64,000 bases of DNA from Periplaneta americana (GCF_040183065.1 NC_091120.1:19257708-19321707), one strand, 5' to 3'; positions 12,281 to 45,562 are shown, numbered from the stretch's first letter. Translations and numbers: made by a program. The notes: a model not told the origin generated them from the letters alone.

Positions 12281-12925
12281 GTTTGAGAATAATCCCCAAA
12301 GACTAGAACGAAATGCTAACACTGAAACAATCATTATTATTACAAAAAAAGGTTCGAGCCTGCAACCAAAATATAGGAAATCACTTCCATCATCGTTCGT
12401 AAAGTTAGATACGAGTAGCTACAAACCTTGCATTCCTGTTTACAAATGCTATAGTAAAATCAGTAGACCTAAGCCTATTGAGAAAGTTATTTTGGAACAA
12501 TTTAACACACTAAAATATGTAGTAAACAGTATATTTCCAAATATAAATGCAAGATTTTACGTTTTTCTCGTATTTTTTACGTTTTTAACTTGAAAATATG
12601 TCGTCCATATTTTGAGGATTTTCTACGTTCACCCCCCCCCCCACTTCAATATAATTATTTTCAACATGGCGTCTAATAGATCTATATGCACAGATTTATT
12701 TTTATAATGCTATGAAATTTAAGTGGCCAGATGTAAGAAATAAGTGTTCTGTGGACTTGATAAAGGCTGAACTGTAAGAACCGGTATTTCTCAACTTCAA
12801 TCAGTATTGCAGAGAATAAAGATAATATACAACATTACTTCAGACTGCCAAATCATCTATTAAATATGAGTGATGTCAGCAAGGCTTCGTGTTTTCCTAG
12901 ATATGGTTTCATTACTTAGGCCTAT

Positions 12926-13590
12926 ACTTACTTACTTACAAATGGCTTTTAAGGAACCCGCAGATTCATTGCTGCCCTCACATAAGCCCGCCATCGGTCC
13001 CTATCCTGTGCAAGATTAATCCCGTCTCTATCATCACATCCCACCTTCCTCAAATCCATTTTAATATTATCCTCCCATCTACGTCTCGGCCTCCCCAAAG
13101 GTCTTTTTTCCTCTGACCTCCCAATTAACTCTCTATATGCATTTCTGGATTCGCCCATACGTGCTACATGCCCTGTCCATCTCAAACGTCTGGATTTAAT
13201 GTTCCTAATTATGTCAGGTGAAGAATGCAATGCTTGCAGTTCTGCGTTATATAACTTTCTCCATTCTCCTGTAACTTTATCCCTTTTAGCCCCAAATATT
13301 TTCCTAAGCACCTTATTCTCAAACACCCTTAACCTCTGTCCCTCTTTCAAAGTGAGAGTCCAAGTTTCACAACCATACAGAACCACTTGTAATGTAACTG
13401 TTTTATAAATTCTAACTTTCAGATTTTTTGACAGCAGACTAGATGACAAAAGTTTCTCAACCGAATAATAACACACATTTCCCATATTTATCCTGTGTTT
13501 AATTTCCTCCCGAGTGTCATTTATATTTGTTACTGTTGCTGCAAGATATTTGAATTTTTCCACGTCTTCGAAAGATAAATCTCCAATTTG
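12926..13590 (-). pseudogene. RTE-like LINE (family L1), 3' fragment, copy 1
   Basis: ORF 12949-13563 encodes the C-terminal portion of a reverse transcriptase ([51 protein letters not shown], ending MNLRVP). The 3' UTR is very short and ends in a (TTAC/GTAA)n tail at the left, the kind of short tandem tail used by RTE-like non-LTR elements. The element is 5' truncated at about 13588. The family recurs six more times in the window. Confidence 0.85.
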
Positions 13591-13814
13591 TACTAATCAG
13601 GTAAGTTAGTTTCGTATGTGTTGAATAGAAGCAGGTTTTGTTTTCTTGCCCAAGTATGTAAAAGATAAGCTGCTCTTACAGTGAAGATAACGTGCTTCCA
13701 GGGTGCGAATTAAGATTTCTGATGAGAGGGGGATAGATACTGATAGAGAATACCATACATAAAATTATTATTACCCTCATTCAATACGGCTCAATGCTTG
13801 GTTGCATTGAGTTG

Positions 13815-14534
13815 CTGGTTAGGTACAGCTTACAGCAGTAAAATTTAGTAAATATTCAATATTTTTTTCCTCCATTACTGTATCTTTTATAAAAAAGAAA
13901 ATTGGTATGTGTAAAACACTGTCGTTCTGCTATATGAAATAAATAGTTTCACGATTAAAAAAAAATTATCTAGGGCTACTTTTTTTTTTTCTCAAAATTC
14001 ATTTCACTGTGCAGTGATGAAGTATTTCCCGCATAATTAAAAACTGTCCAATATTCTGTGATGAAATTTTTTGTGTGTATTTATGCATACGATGCAAGAT
14101 CACTTCTCTACCTTTGATAGACTGTCTGACAAAAAATAAATAAATTTAAAAAATATTCAAGTATCAGTACTTTCTTTTAACACAAAATAAAAAAACAAAT
14201 ATTATTTATTAAGGAATGTAGTTGAAAGAGCATGATATTGTAAACATGAGTTTCAGTTCTAAAACAAAAGAGAGAGAACATGAAAAAGTTAACGAGTTTA
14301 TGAGTTATGAGGGAAACGCTTCATCATTGCACAGTGAACTGCCACCATTTTGAATTTGTAAAAAAAATATATATATAAATAATTTTTTTTTTAATCGTAA
14401 AAATATTTTTTCAAATAACAGAAGGATAGTGTTTTGCACATACCATTTTTCACTATTGTACAAGATACATTAATGGAGGAAAAAAATGTTGGATATTTCC
14501 AAAAATTTTACTGCTGTAAACTGTATCTAACCCC
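13815..14534. mobile_element. TTAA-flanked long-TIR foldback element, copy 1
   Basis: The left end GGTTAGGTACAGCTTACAGC matches the reverse complement of the right end GGGGTTAGATACAG. The match continues through TTTTCCTCCATTACTGTATC and GTGTAAAACACTGTC, so the two halves are inverted over roughly 150 bp or more. TTAA follows the right end (14535-14538), but the left TTAA is degraded. Copy 2 at 45006-45698 has TTAA on both sides. No transposase is visible. Confidence 0.7.
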
Positions 14535-14707
14535 TTAAAATAAGATGTGTAATTCCTAAGTTATTGATTGTTGTCAGCTTTCCGGTGATGGTAATACATC
14601 AATATTATTTTCTTTGCTTACTTTATACTGTATAAAGTACATATACTCCTATTAAAACAATTATTTTTTGTGAGGGGTGATAGAAGTTAACCCTGGCAGT
14701 TTTGCAT

Positions 14708-14712
14708 ATTAA

Positions 14713-14761
<49 letters not shown>

Positions 14762-14878
14762 TAATTATTACTATTAATTATTATTATTGTTATTATTAAT
14801 TATTATTATTATTAATTATTATTGTTATTATTAATTATTATTATTATTATTTATTATTATTATTATTATTATTACTTA
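14708..14878. repeat. (ATT)n with interspersed AATTATT variants
   Basis: Long TTA/ATT array directly left of an L1 fragment. The array resumes on the other side at 15463, so the LINE seems to have inserted into it. Confidence 0.9.
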
Positions 14879-15462
14879 CTTACAAATGGCTTTTAAGGAA
14901 CCCGAAGGTTCATTGCCACCCTCACATAAGCCCGCCATCGGTCCCTATCCTGTGCAAGATTAATCCAGTCTCTATCATCACACCCCACCTCCCTCAAATC
15001 CTTTTTAATATTATCCTCCCATCTACGTCTCGGCCTCCCTAAAGGTCTTTTTCCCTCCGGTCTCCCAACTAACACTCTATATGCATTTCTGGATTCGCCC
15101 ATACGTGCTACATGCCCTGCCCATCTCAAACGTCTGGATTTTAAGTTCCTAATTATGTTAGGTGAAGAATACAATGCGTGCAGTTCTGTGTTGTGTAACT
15201 TTCTCCATTCTCCTGTAGCTTCATCCCGCTTAGCCCCAAATATTTTCCTAAGCACCTTATTCTCAAACACCCTTAACCTATGTTCCTCTCTCAGAGTGAG
15301 AGTCCAAGTTTCACAACCACACAGAACAACCGGTAATATAACTGTTTTATAAATTCTAACTTTCAGATTTTTGGACAGCAGACTGGATGATAAGAGCTCC
15401 TCAACCTAATAATAACACGCATTTCCCATATTTATTCTGCGTTTAATTTCCTCCCGAGTGTC
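14879..15462 (-). pseudogene. RTE-like LINE (family L1), 3' fragment, copy 2
   Basis: ORF 14893-15270 contains [35 protein letters not shown] and [19 protein letters not shown], ending NLRVP. The reading frame is broken upstream, with a stop in the SSSLSSNL... region near 15400. It is embedded in an ATT microsatellite. Confidence 0.85.
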
Positions 15463-15770
15463 ATTTATTATTGTTATTGTTATTGTTATTATTAATTATT
15501 ATTATTATTGTTATTATTAATTATTATTATTATTATTGTTATTAATTATTATTATTATTATTATTATTACTGTTATTATTATTAATTATTATTATTATTG
15601 CTATTATTATTGTTATAATTATTATTATTATTATTATTACTGTTATTATTATTAATTATTATTATTATTATTATTGTTATTATTAATTATTATTATTTTT
15701 TATTATCATTATTAGTTATTATTAATTATTATTATTATTATTATTAATTATTATTATTACTATTGTGTTA
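15463..15770. repeat. (ATT)n with AATTATT, GTTATT and CTATT variants
   Basis: About 300 bp of imperfect ATT repeats with a recurring TTAATTATT interruption. Confidence 0.9.
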
Positions 15771-15781
15771 CGATATATTTA

Positions 15782-16210
15782 TTATACTCTCATTGCTCTT
15801 ATTTCTGGCAGCCAATCACGTTACAGGTCGGCTGCATTTAAATGTGTGAGTCTTGTCATTCGCTGCTGATGACGTTATGCACTACCTAAGGCTCGATAAA
15901 TAATATACATAATCGCCCGCGATTTTGGTTCTTTCGTTGGCAATAAGAGAAAGCACACGAGGACACTATTTGCTGCATCGTTAAACATTATCATGTCGTA
16001 GCTCCTATGAGAGTCGATTTATTATCATAGGAGCTACGACATGATAATGTTTAACAGTGTGGCAAAAAGATTCCTCGTCTGATAGCTCGTCAACAAAAGA
16101 ACAAAAATGGCGAACGATAATATCTACCTAGACTTTATAGAGCCTTCACTTTCTAAGGCGTAAGCAAAGAAGTGGAGTCACGCAGGAAATAACAGCGATG
16201 GGACTATAGT
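15782..16210. mobile_element. Foldback-like element, copy 2, with perfect 31-bp central hairpin
   Basis: The ends match those of the 6401-7496 element (GCTCTTATTTCTGG at left, TATAGTCCCATCGCTGTTAT reversed at right). The centre is a perfect inverted repeat: 15980-16010 pairs with 16025-16055, 31 bp each, around a 14-nt loop. The outer regions also pair imperfectly (GCGATTTTGGTTCTTTCGTTG against CAACAAAAGAACAAAAATGG). Confidence 0.7.
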
Positions 16211-16574
16211 ATTATTATATATTATTGTATAGTCTTTTTTTAAAATTTGAACTGTCAAATTCACAAAACGTTAAATGAACAAATTAAAATAAAGTCAAAA
16301 CTCAAAATAAAGAAACAGGTAAATACCGCTCTTAAAATTAGTTTAAAATCGGCAATGCACAATATTTAACAACATCTGCACTGGAGAACTGTCAAAACAA
16401 CATTTTCAATATGTTTCACAACAAGTTCAACTTAATACTGTGTTGGCTTCATTTTATTACAAGGTCGGTACTAGGCGATAGGTCTGTCTGTAATGAAGAT
16501 AACATTGTTATAATTCGAACGACTAAGTATGTAGATTTAATAAATCTTTTCACAGAGCAATACGTAGATTTAGT
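16211..16574. other. AT-rich sequence without recognised feature
   Basis: No ORF or repeat recognised. Confidence 0.4.
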
Positions 16575-16831
16575 AACAGGTCTGTAAGTAGCAGTGCTGC
16601 CCTTCTTTGCTAAAGCATCCACATTCGCGTTTAGGCCATGACTATTTGGCCAAGCACCTGCATAGAAATGAAATATATCAGTCCCCTAACTGTCCATTGT
16701 GCAATTCAAATCAAGAAATGAATTCGGAACACCTAAAAATCTGTGCTTCAGTGGCTGACCATGACAATATCTTTGAAAAATATTGGAGTGCAAAAGGTCA
16801 AATGACTTTATTCTCAAACGCCTGGCATTAG
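16575..16831 (+). pseudogene. C-terminal Cys-rich end of a LINE ORF2
   Basis: The ORF reads RLGHDYLAKHLHRNEIYQSP, followed by CPLCNSNQEMNSEHLKICA, a CxxC...HxxxxC zinc-knuckle-like end typical of non-LTR elements with a C-terminal Cys/His motif, and ends at a natural-looking stop after SNAWH. The RT part is missing, so this is a fragment. Confidence 0.6.
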
Positions 16832-17128
16832 AAAACAACAACAACATAATTCGAATGTGCCACAACACCAAGCACAAGGATTATACTGAAGGAGGGATAG
16901 GAGAATTAGGCATATGGCTTATGTCGATGTAGATTTTATTACTTTGACAGTGAAAAATTAAAGAAGGAAAAATGATTATGGATAAAAAAAAACTCAAATC
17001 TAAATGTTATTTTTTTTTTTTAAGTTCAAGGGGGGGGGGGGGTTCAAACTCAGTAACCCCCCCCTTGCATACACCCCTGCACAAAATTACGACAAAATTG
17101 CATAGCGACAATTTTAAGTAATCCCTAA

Positions 17129-17308
17129 GGGTGGTATTCATAGACATTTCGCAGCACGCGCTATGAGTGTACTAAGCTAGCCCCGGCTATCCACTGGTTA
17201 CTTGTACAGAATTCAAATCATATCCTATCGCTAACACTTGTTTATGAATACGAAAAACGCTGATCATCCACCGGAAGCCCGCGCTAAAAAAGTCTATGAA
17301 TACAGCCC
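17129..17308. mobile_element. PIF/Harbinger-like MITE with TAA duplication
   Basis: The left end GGGTGGTATTCATAGAC and the reversed right end GGGCTGTATTCATAGAC form TIRs. TAA occurs immediately outside both ends (17126-17128 and 17309-17311), the TWA target typical of PIF/Harbinger elements. It is 180 bp with no coding capacity and lies just downstream of the paralog A terminus. Confidence 0.7.
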
Positions 17309-17497
17309 TAAAAAGTTATGAAACTGTTAGTAAAGCATTAGTGGGTTGTAAGAAGAAAAAGAAATTTCTTCACAAATAATATGGATTCGAACAACATTTG
17401 TTCAGTAGCGTTATTTTATTTTAAAAAGTTGTTATTTCTGCTTTACAAGCAATTACTATAGAACAGAAAAACTTCTTTAAAGTAAAAATGGTATGTT

Positions 17498-17503
17498 TTT
17501 ATT
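17498..17503 (-). terminator. Candidate polyadenylation signal of paralog A
   Basis: AATAAA on the minus strand about 100 nt after the paralog A stop codon, with AT-rich sequence beyond it. It is the first canonical hexamer I see downstream. Placement fits a short 3' UTR, but such hexamers also occur by chance in AT-rich DNA. Confidence 0.5.
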
Positions 17504-17605
17504 TTGTTTTGTAGGTATAATGAAAGGGATCATATTTTTTTCTTAAGCAGTACGGGTACAGCTGAATGTAAAAACCAGGATGCGCTGTTAACACTGAGCT
17601 CCTAT

Positions 17606-38618
<21,013 letters not shown>

Positions 38619-38869
38619 GTGTAGCAATGTCCAGCTAAATTCACACTGAAAACGGACAGCAATAACTGTGATGTATAATAAAGGCTTGATCCGATCGCAA
38701 CAATGTCAAATGTACACTGGAATCAATTATTTCTCTTATTGTACTGAAGATTACAGATGTACAAAGCAGGTACCAGTACCAGACTTACAGGTACCGGTAC
38801 TTATTATGGATATTTAAAATACAATTTTCTAAGGTAAATTCTCTTGTAACATAAATTTTGTCTCCTATG

Positions 38870-39140
38870 AGAGTTCAGCACATTAAGAAAATTAATAAAA
38901 GAGAGGAAAATTAAAACTTTTGAAATTTTGAATCTGCAAGGCTGGTATCTTATTACAGATAATGTAATTTTCTGAAGTTAATGTTCTCAAAAAAAAAAAC
39001 TGATTTTGTCTCCAGTGAGAAAAGAAAAGAAAATTAATAAAAGAGAGGAAAATTAAAACTTTTGAAATTTTTAATCTTATTACGGATAATGTAATTTTCT
39101 GAAGTTAATGTTCTTAAAAAAATAGATTTTGTCTCCAGTG
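38870..39140. repeat. Divergent units of the 146-bp tandem array
   Basis: Two diverged units (TTTTGTCTCCxxTGAGAG, ATTAAGAAAATTAATAAAAG, AGGAAAATTAAAACTTTTGA) left of an inserted LINE fragment. The homogeneous part of the array is at 39830-41030. Confidence 0.8.
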
Positions 39141-39144
39141 AGAG

Positions 39145-39296
39145 AACAGAATAGAATAATTCTTTATTTATTTATACTGGCAGAGTTAAGGCGGAAGGGC
39201 CTTCTCTTACACTCTACCAGGTCACAAAGTATACAAGCAGTTAAAATTTAACAAAAAGTTAAAGAACAGAATACTAACATATTACAAATAATAGTA

Positions 39297-39344
<48 letters not shown>

Positions 39345-39822
39345 GCATAATAAAATCGACATTAAACAACATGAAAATAATACCATAATAGAAAAAAAAA
39401 AGAAAGTAAAATGCATTGGAATATAGTGAAAGCAACTCATTTAGTACAAATGGTTAATATGGAAAAACGTAAGGAAGAATATATCAAAATGGAATGTAAT
39501 TAAATAATAATAAAAAAGAAAAGAAATACGAAAATTAAATAAAATTCACGATAAAAAGGCTAAGATAATAAATTCATCGGCTGATAAAGAGAGCAAAAAG
39601 GGGAAAGAAAGGAAAAAGAAATATATAGCCTATATTTTTACAAAACTATCGCAGAGAAAAGGGCTTATAACTGAAAGGAATCTAATTCAAAAAGTGCAAT
39701 TTTAATTTATTTTTGAAACTAGACAATGTCTGACAGTCTCTGACATGTTGTGGTAGAGAGTTCCAGAGATGAGCTGCAAAGATGGTGAAAGATGAAAAGT
39801 AGAAGGATGTTCTGTGTTAAGA
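39145..39822 (-). pseudogene. LINE 3' fragment (CR1/L2-like) inserted into the 146-bp array
   Basis: On the minus strand, 39815-39705 reads SFTIFAAHLWNSLPQHVRDC then LSSFKNKLKLHF, the usual end of CR1/L2-like RT proteins. The 3' UTR runs left through an (AAT)n tract (39293-39345) to GGCCCTTCCGCCTTAACTCT near 39180. Array sequence resumes on both sides. Confidence 0.65.
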
Positions 39823-39829
39823 GCTAAGC

Positions 39830-41170
39830 ACATTAAGAAAATTAATAAGAGAGAGGAAAATTAAAACTTTTAAAATTTTGGATCTGCAAGGCTGGCATCT
39901 TATTATGGATATACGCAATTTTCTGAGGTTAGTTTTCTTAAAACACATAATTTTTATATCCTATGTGAGCTCAGCATATTAAGAAAATTAATAAAAGAGA
40001 CGAAAATTAAAACTTTTAAAATTTTGGATCTGCAAGGCTGGTATCTTATTATGGATATATGCAATTTTCTGAGGTTAGTTTTCTTGAAACACATAATTTT
40101 TATATCCTATGAGAGCTCAGCACATTAAGAAAATTAATAAAAAGAGAGGAAAATTAAAACTTTTAAAATTTTGGATCTGCAAGGCTGGCATCTTATTATG
40201 GATAAATGCAATTTTCTGAGGTTAGTTTTCTTCAAACACATAAATTTTGTATCCTATGAGAGCTCAGCACATTAAGAATATTACTAAAAGAGAGGAAAAT
40301 TAAAACTTTTAAAATCTTGGATCTGCAAGGCTGGCATCTTATTATGGATATACGCAATTTTCTGAGGTTAGTTTTCTTAAAACACATAATTTTTATATCC
40401 TATGTGAGCTCAGCATATTAAGAAAATTAATAAAAGAGACGAAAATTAAAACTTTTAAAATTTTGGATCTGCAAGGCTGGTATCTTATTATGGATATATG
40501 CAATTTTCTGAGATTAGTTTTCTTGAAACACATAATTTTTATATCCTATGAGAGCTCAGCACATTAAGAAAATTAATAAAAGAGAGGAAAATTGAAACTT
40601 TTAAAATTTTGGATCTGCAAGGCTGGCATCTTATTATGGATAAATGCAATTTTCTGAGGTTAGTTTTCTTCAAACACATAAATTTTGTATCCTATGAGAG
40701 CTCAGCACATTAAGAATATTACTAAAAGAGAGGAAAATTAAAACTTTTAAAATTTTGGATCTGCAAGGCTGGCATCGTATTATGGATAAATGCAATTTTC
40801 TGAGGTTAGTTTTCTTCAAACACATAATTTTTATATCCTATGAGAGCTCAGCACATTAAGAAAATTAATAAAAGAGAGGAAAATTAAAACTTTTAAAATT
40901 TTGGATCTGCAAGGCTGGCATCTTATTATGGATAAATGCAATTTTCTGAGGTTAGTTTTCTTAAAACACATAAATTTTATATCCTATGAGAGCTCAGCAC
41001 ATTAAGAAAATTAATAAAAGAGGGGAAAATTAAAATTTTTGACATTTCGGATGTGCAAAGCATGTTATCTCATTATAAATTTATGAAAATGCAACTTTTT
41101 AGGAACATTCTCTTATAACATACAAATCACGTCTTCTTTGAGAGCTCAGGACATTAAGAAAATTAATAAA
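39830..41170. repeat. 146-bp tandem array with 438-bp higher-order repeat
   Basis: GATCTGCAAGGCTGG starts units at 39881, 40027, 40174, 40320, 40466, 40612, 40758 and 40904, spaced 146 or 147 bp. Variant-specific differences show that units at 39881/40320, 40027/40466 and 40174/40612 are pairs, i.e. a duplicated three-unit block. Units past about 41030 are more diverged. Non-coding. Confidence 0.92.
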
Positions 41171-41865
41171 ATATTATGAAATTAACATTTTTGAAATGTC
41201 ACTAATCTAAGACAATATACATGTCGTTCAGTACCTGATTAGTTTTTTTTTTTTTTTTCCAGAAGTTTTCTTCGACTATGATGTCAGTGTCAGGGAATTA
41301 AACGAAGAATGCTGAAACTCGTTTCGTCAGAATATCATCTCGTTATCAGCAGTTTAATGAACGTTAGATAACAGAGTTGTTGACACAATGAAATTATATA
41401 AGTGATTTGAAAAACCAATTATCTGTAGCCGTTTAGTCGTACATAATTCTTAGTTACACATGTCTGAGAAACCTGTTCCCATGCACTTTTTACTGCAATC
41501 ACGTAATTGTTACACTTAGGTTATATGATTTAATTAAAGTAAATTACCCGTAAGTAATGACGTCATCCAATTAGTGAGATTAAGACTCAAGTGCTGGCTT
41601 ATTCAGATGGTATGTGTAAGCCTACAACAAATATTTTTCTGAAATACGAGACACATTTCAGCGCGATATTTTATAAAACAAGAGAACATAATAAATATTC
41701 TAGGACAATGGTTCTCAAACTTTCTGAAGGCCCGACCCACTTTTGGACGAGACTTCTGTTTGCGAACCCAGTACAGTAAAGATTCTTGACCCCATCCGAA
41801 AAATACAAATCCCTCTAAAATTGCGAACAACTATAATTTTGCTCAAAATCAGTGGGTGCCAACAA
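41171..41865. other. Intergenic sequence with a hAT-like terminus near 41705
   Basis: CAATGGTTCTCAAACTTTCT at 41706 resembles the common hAT terminus CAGTGGTTCTCAAACTT. No partner end was found before the LINE at 41866. Otherwise unrecognised. Confidence 0.4.
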
Positions 41866-42400
41866 CTTACTTAAAAATAGCTTTTAAGGAACCCACAGGT
41901 TCATTGCCGCCCTCACATAAGCCTACTATCAGTCCCTATCCTGTGCAAGATTAATCCAATCCCTACCATCATATCCCACCTCCCTCAAATCCATTTCAAT
42001 ATTATCCTTCCATCTACGTCTCGGCCTCCCCAAAGGCCTTTTTCAGAAAGAAGCTTCTCAATATGCAAGTGATGTCATCTTCAAGTTCATGGAGATTTCT
42101 CGTTTTTGGAGCAGAGTCCGTATAGGTCAGCTTCTTTTCCAATTCACTGCAGGCTAAAGCAAGGAGATGCACTATCACCTTTACTTTTTAACTTCGCTCT
42201 AGAATATGCAATTAGAAAAGTTTAGGATAACAGACAGGATTTGGAATTGAATGGGTTACATCAGCTGCTTGTCTATGCGGATGACATGAATATGTTAGGA
42301 GAAAATCCACAAACAATTAGGGGAAAATGCGGGAATTTTACTTGAAGCAAGTAAGGAGATAGGTTTGAAAGTAGACTCCGAAAAAATAAAAGCCTATCGT
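41866..42400 (-). pseudogene. RTE-like LINE (family L1), copy 6, with inverted 5' portion (twin-priming structure)
   Basis: Bases 41866-42035 are the minus-strand L1 3' end (AACCCACAGGTTCATTGCCG, CTCGGCCTCCCC). From about 42100 the sequence is the plus-strand RT core of the same family ([23 protein letters not shown], region of the EVNPEK block), with frameshifts. A 3' end followed by an inverted upstream segment is the signature of twin priming. Confidence 0.75.
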
Positions 42401-42595
42401 TTCCAAATGTCTGGAAATGTGTTCATCTCTAATAGGTCTTTCATACATACACTCAGTTTAAAAAAGGCATTTTGCCTAACATCTGGGCTCTAGTTATAGA
42501 ATATGTATCTTGATGCCAACTGTAACTCTAATATACCTCAGGGTGAAATAGGGTTTATTACATTGGATAATAAATAAAAGAAAAAAAAAAGAAAA

Positions 42596-42690
42596 ACATT
42601 AAGATATGATTCATATACAGAAAATAGGAGGAAAGATTAGAGAAAGCTGGGTTTGCAGTGAAATACCTACCCTTGGGCGGAACACTATGA
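42596..42690 (+). pseudogene. LINE family L2, 3'-end fragment, copy 3
   Basis: ACATTAAGATATGATTCATA, AGAAAGCTGGGTTTGCAGTG and CCTTGGGCGGAACACTATGA match the L2 3' end. Confidence 0.65.
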
Positions 42691-42699
42691 ATGACTGTG

Positions 42700-43354
42700 A
42701 ATGAATTATTTCCTGCCATTAAAAGTGTAGCAACTCTGCTAAAGTTATTCAGACCTGTGTGTATTCGTACATGAGCCGGCAATGCACTGTTGCCAAATTA
42801 AGCAGACTTTTAGTCTAATTTTCTAATTAATCATGCACTCATAATAGGTTCTTTTTGCTTATTTTAGTGTTTTCTATTGCCCCTGTCATCTACACAGTTA
42901 TATCACTTCCACCCTGTATATGCAATGATTGTTCGAATCCGACGCTGACAGGTGGGCCATCATGCAGGCCTCAGCTGAGCCTGGTCCCACCCCTAGACGA
43001 GATTCGATAATTTCAAGCCCAGAACTCTTGATACATCAGTATCTGTGTTCTTCACCATTAACTTCATCATGACCTGAACAGAGAATGAAGCTGGGTCACA
43101 TGGATGGACATAGGTGGAGAGAGAACCATTTCCTTGGGGAGGGGGGGGGCAAAGCAAAACCATAGAAAGGCCATATAATGGAGTTATGGAGGACATCATT
43201 TATCTCCTCCCCTGTTATAGCTTGACTATGGTACAGTATATCGGAATATGATCATTTAATAAAGGTATTTTCGAGGGTCATGTTTCTTACATCCATATCC
43301 GCGATGTTTCAAACCGAGTTGTATAGATTTGAACTGTAGGTCTACTACAAATTA
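42700..43354. other. Intergenic sequence, unrecognised
   Basis: Contains a G-run at 43139-43149 and GC-richer sequence at 42950-43000. No gene or defined element. Confidence 0.35.
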
Positions 43355-43357
43355 TAA

Positions 43358-43803
43358 AGGCCCACTCCCACTTAACGGAATCGAATCGAACAGAATTTCT
43401 CTTCAAAATGTACTTAAATGGAAGATACCATAAAGCAGCTTATCAAATCGAACAGAACAGAAGAGCCAGAATATTTATTCCACTGCCGGAATAGAATTTC
43501 TTGTTTTGGGTATGATCGTAAGTTCTCGTGAAGTCTTCGTGAAAAAACAAATGAACCACATCCATTCTTGATGGCTTAATCTGTTTACTATTGACAGTTA
43601 CTACTAAAATAGTATGTATACAAAAATCACAATGTAATATGAACGAAGAAAAATTAATAAATCTTGTGTAGAATTATTCTCTTTTGTAAGACAAAACACA
43701 AAAGTACTGTTCGGTTCGATTCCACTAGATGTGAGCAGCAGCAGCAGCAGCAGCAGATTTTTCATTTCGATTCGGTTCGATGCCGCCAAGTGGGAGCAGG
43801 CCT
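43358..43803. mobile_element. PIF/Harbinger-like MITE with TAA duplication
   Basis: Left end AGGCCCACTCCCACTTAACG and reversed right end AGGCCTGCTCCCACTTGGCG, then shared ATCGAA-CGAA. TAA lies outside both ends (43355-43357, 43804-43806). It is 446 bp and contains a (CAG)n run at 43736-43756. No transposase. Confidence 0.8.
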
Positions 43804-43806
43804 TAA

Positions 43807-45001
43807 TCGGGCATAACTTAAAACAATCTCCCTCTTTTTCTCTCTTGTACAGAAATCAATAAAACTATGTAACAGTGTTAATAGAAACTTTTTTATATGA
43901 AGCTTACCTTCCTGAAAATATTATATGAAATGTAAATTCTAACTATTTTATTTAATCTCGTCTTTAAGTTTACACATTATACCGGGATGACTTTTCTTTT
44001 TCTGCATTGTTGTGCAGAATGTTATTCATCATCTCCAAGTGGCGGTCTGTACACCTACAGACTTCTAACATGAGTACAGGCTGTTATAAAAGAAACATTA
44101 CAGTGCATCCATTCCTCAAATGAGGTATAGGAATTATTATACATTCAGAAACTTAAAATAAATATTATAGTCCAGACACATGATCTGAAGACATTAATTC
44201 ATCAATTTAAGCACAGAAACTTAATCATAAACAAAAGCAAAAAAAGATCTTTTGAATTCAATATTTTCTAATGTTAATAGAAAAAAAAAAGGTCAGACAA
44301 GATTGGGGGGGGGGGCAGTGTCCTCCCATAACTCCACCTATATGGATGGAAGACCAGAAAACCATTGCTGAGCCACAGACGTAGCTGCTTGCTTAGCTTA
44401 AGCCAGTTTCACATTCAATGATTTGTCGTATGTCTTGTCAAATCACACAAATCGTATCAAGTAAGATGAAGCATGTGAAATGTCATATTTTATGAAAAGA
44501 ATGAGATTCTCAGCAAGTCGAAAGACTGAGGATGGGAGCATCAATTTTCGAGTATTCCTTATGGAGAATAACACGATATAAACAGTAAAATTACGTATTT
44601 TATTAATTCTCTGACGTCATCAAACTTTTGTTTGCAGAGAAGCTTATAAAACTTGTTGTACACCTACTGCATTTTAACAAAACAAGATTTGCTATATAAG
44701 AAAGACAATCAGAATACAAGATAAGTAGAGATAATAGCTGACAAAACAAGATACGTATGCAAATCAACGAGTTACATAATTTAAAAACACTTCAAGTGAT
44801 ACCAACTAAGTACTTCACACGGAAAAATTGACAGAAATGGAAAAACCGTGTATAAATAATTCTGAAATCCAATTGGTCGAAATAAATTCTCGATTTGAGT
44901 AAGAGATGACCTTCGGAAAAGTGATAGTGGCCAAATGCATGTGTTAGATGAACATAATGAAGACACTGGCGTTGTTGTGTGTTAATTATAATTATTATTC
45001 A
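43807..45001. other. Intergenic sequence, unrecognised
   Basis: A G-run with GC-rich surroundings lies near 44305-44340. Otherwise AT-rich with no supported ORF. Confidence 0.4.
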
Positions 45002-45005
45002 TTAA

Positions 45006-45531
45006 GGGATTAGGTACAGCTTACAGCAGTAAATTTTTGGAAATATTCAACATTTTTTCCTCCATTACTGTATCTTGTACAGTAATGAAAATTAGTAAAT
45101 GTAAAACATTGTCCTGCTATATGAAAAAAATACTTTTAAGATTTAAAAAAATTATTTACATTTTTGTTTTTTTTTCAAAATTCAGTTCACTGTGCAGTGA
45201 TGAACCGTTCCCCACATAACTAAAAAACTATCCAACATTCTGTGATGAAATATTTTGTGTGTATTTATGCATGTCATATCTACAGTATGATGCAAGATCA
45301 CTTCTCTACCTTTGATAGATTGTCTGATAAAAAATAAATTCATTTTAAAAATGGTCAAATATCAGTATTTTCTTCTAACACAAAATAAAAAAAAAAAATA
45401 TTATTTATTAAGGAATGTAGTTGAAAGAGCATGATATTGTAAACATGAGTTTCGGCAATAAAATAAAAGAGAGAGAACATGAAAAGTCAACTTCATCACT
45501 GCACGGTAAACTGCCATCATTTTAAATTTTG

Positions 45532-45562
<31 letters not shown>

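Noticed and set aside
13199-13408. Plus-strand ORFs such as [18 protein letters not shown] seen at several L1 copies
   Set aside because: They are antisense shadows of the conserved L1 reverse-transcriptase frame.
38870-41170. Regularly spaced repeats resembling a CRISPR-like array
   Set aside because: Units are contiguous 146-bp tandem repeats with no unique spacers, in an insect genome.
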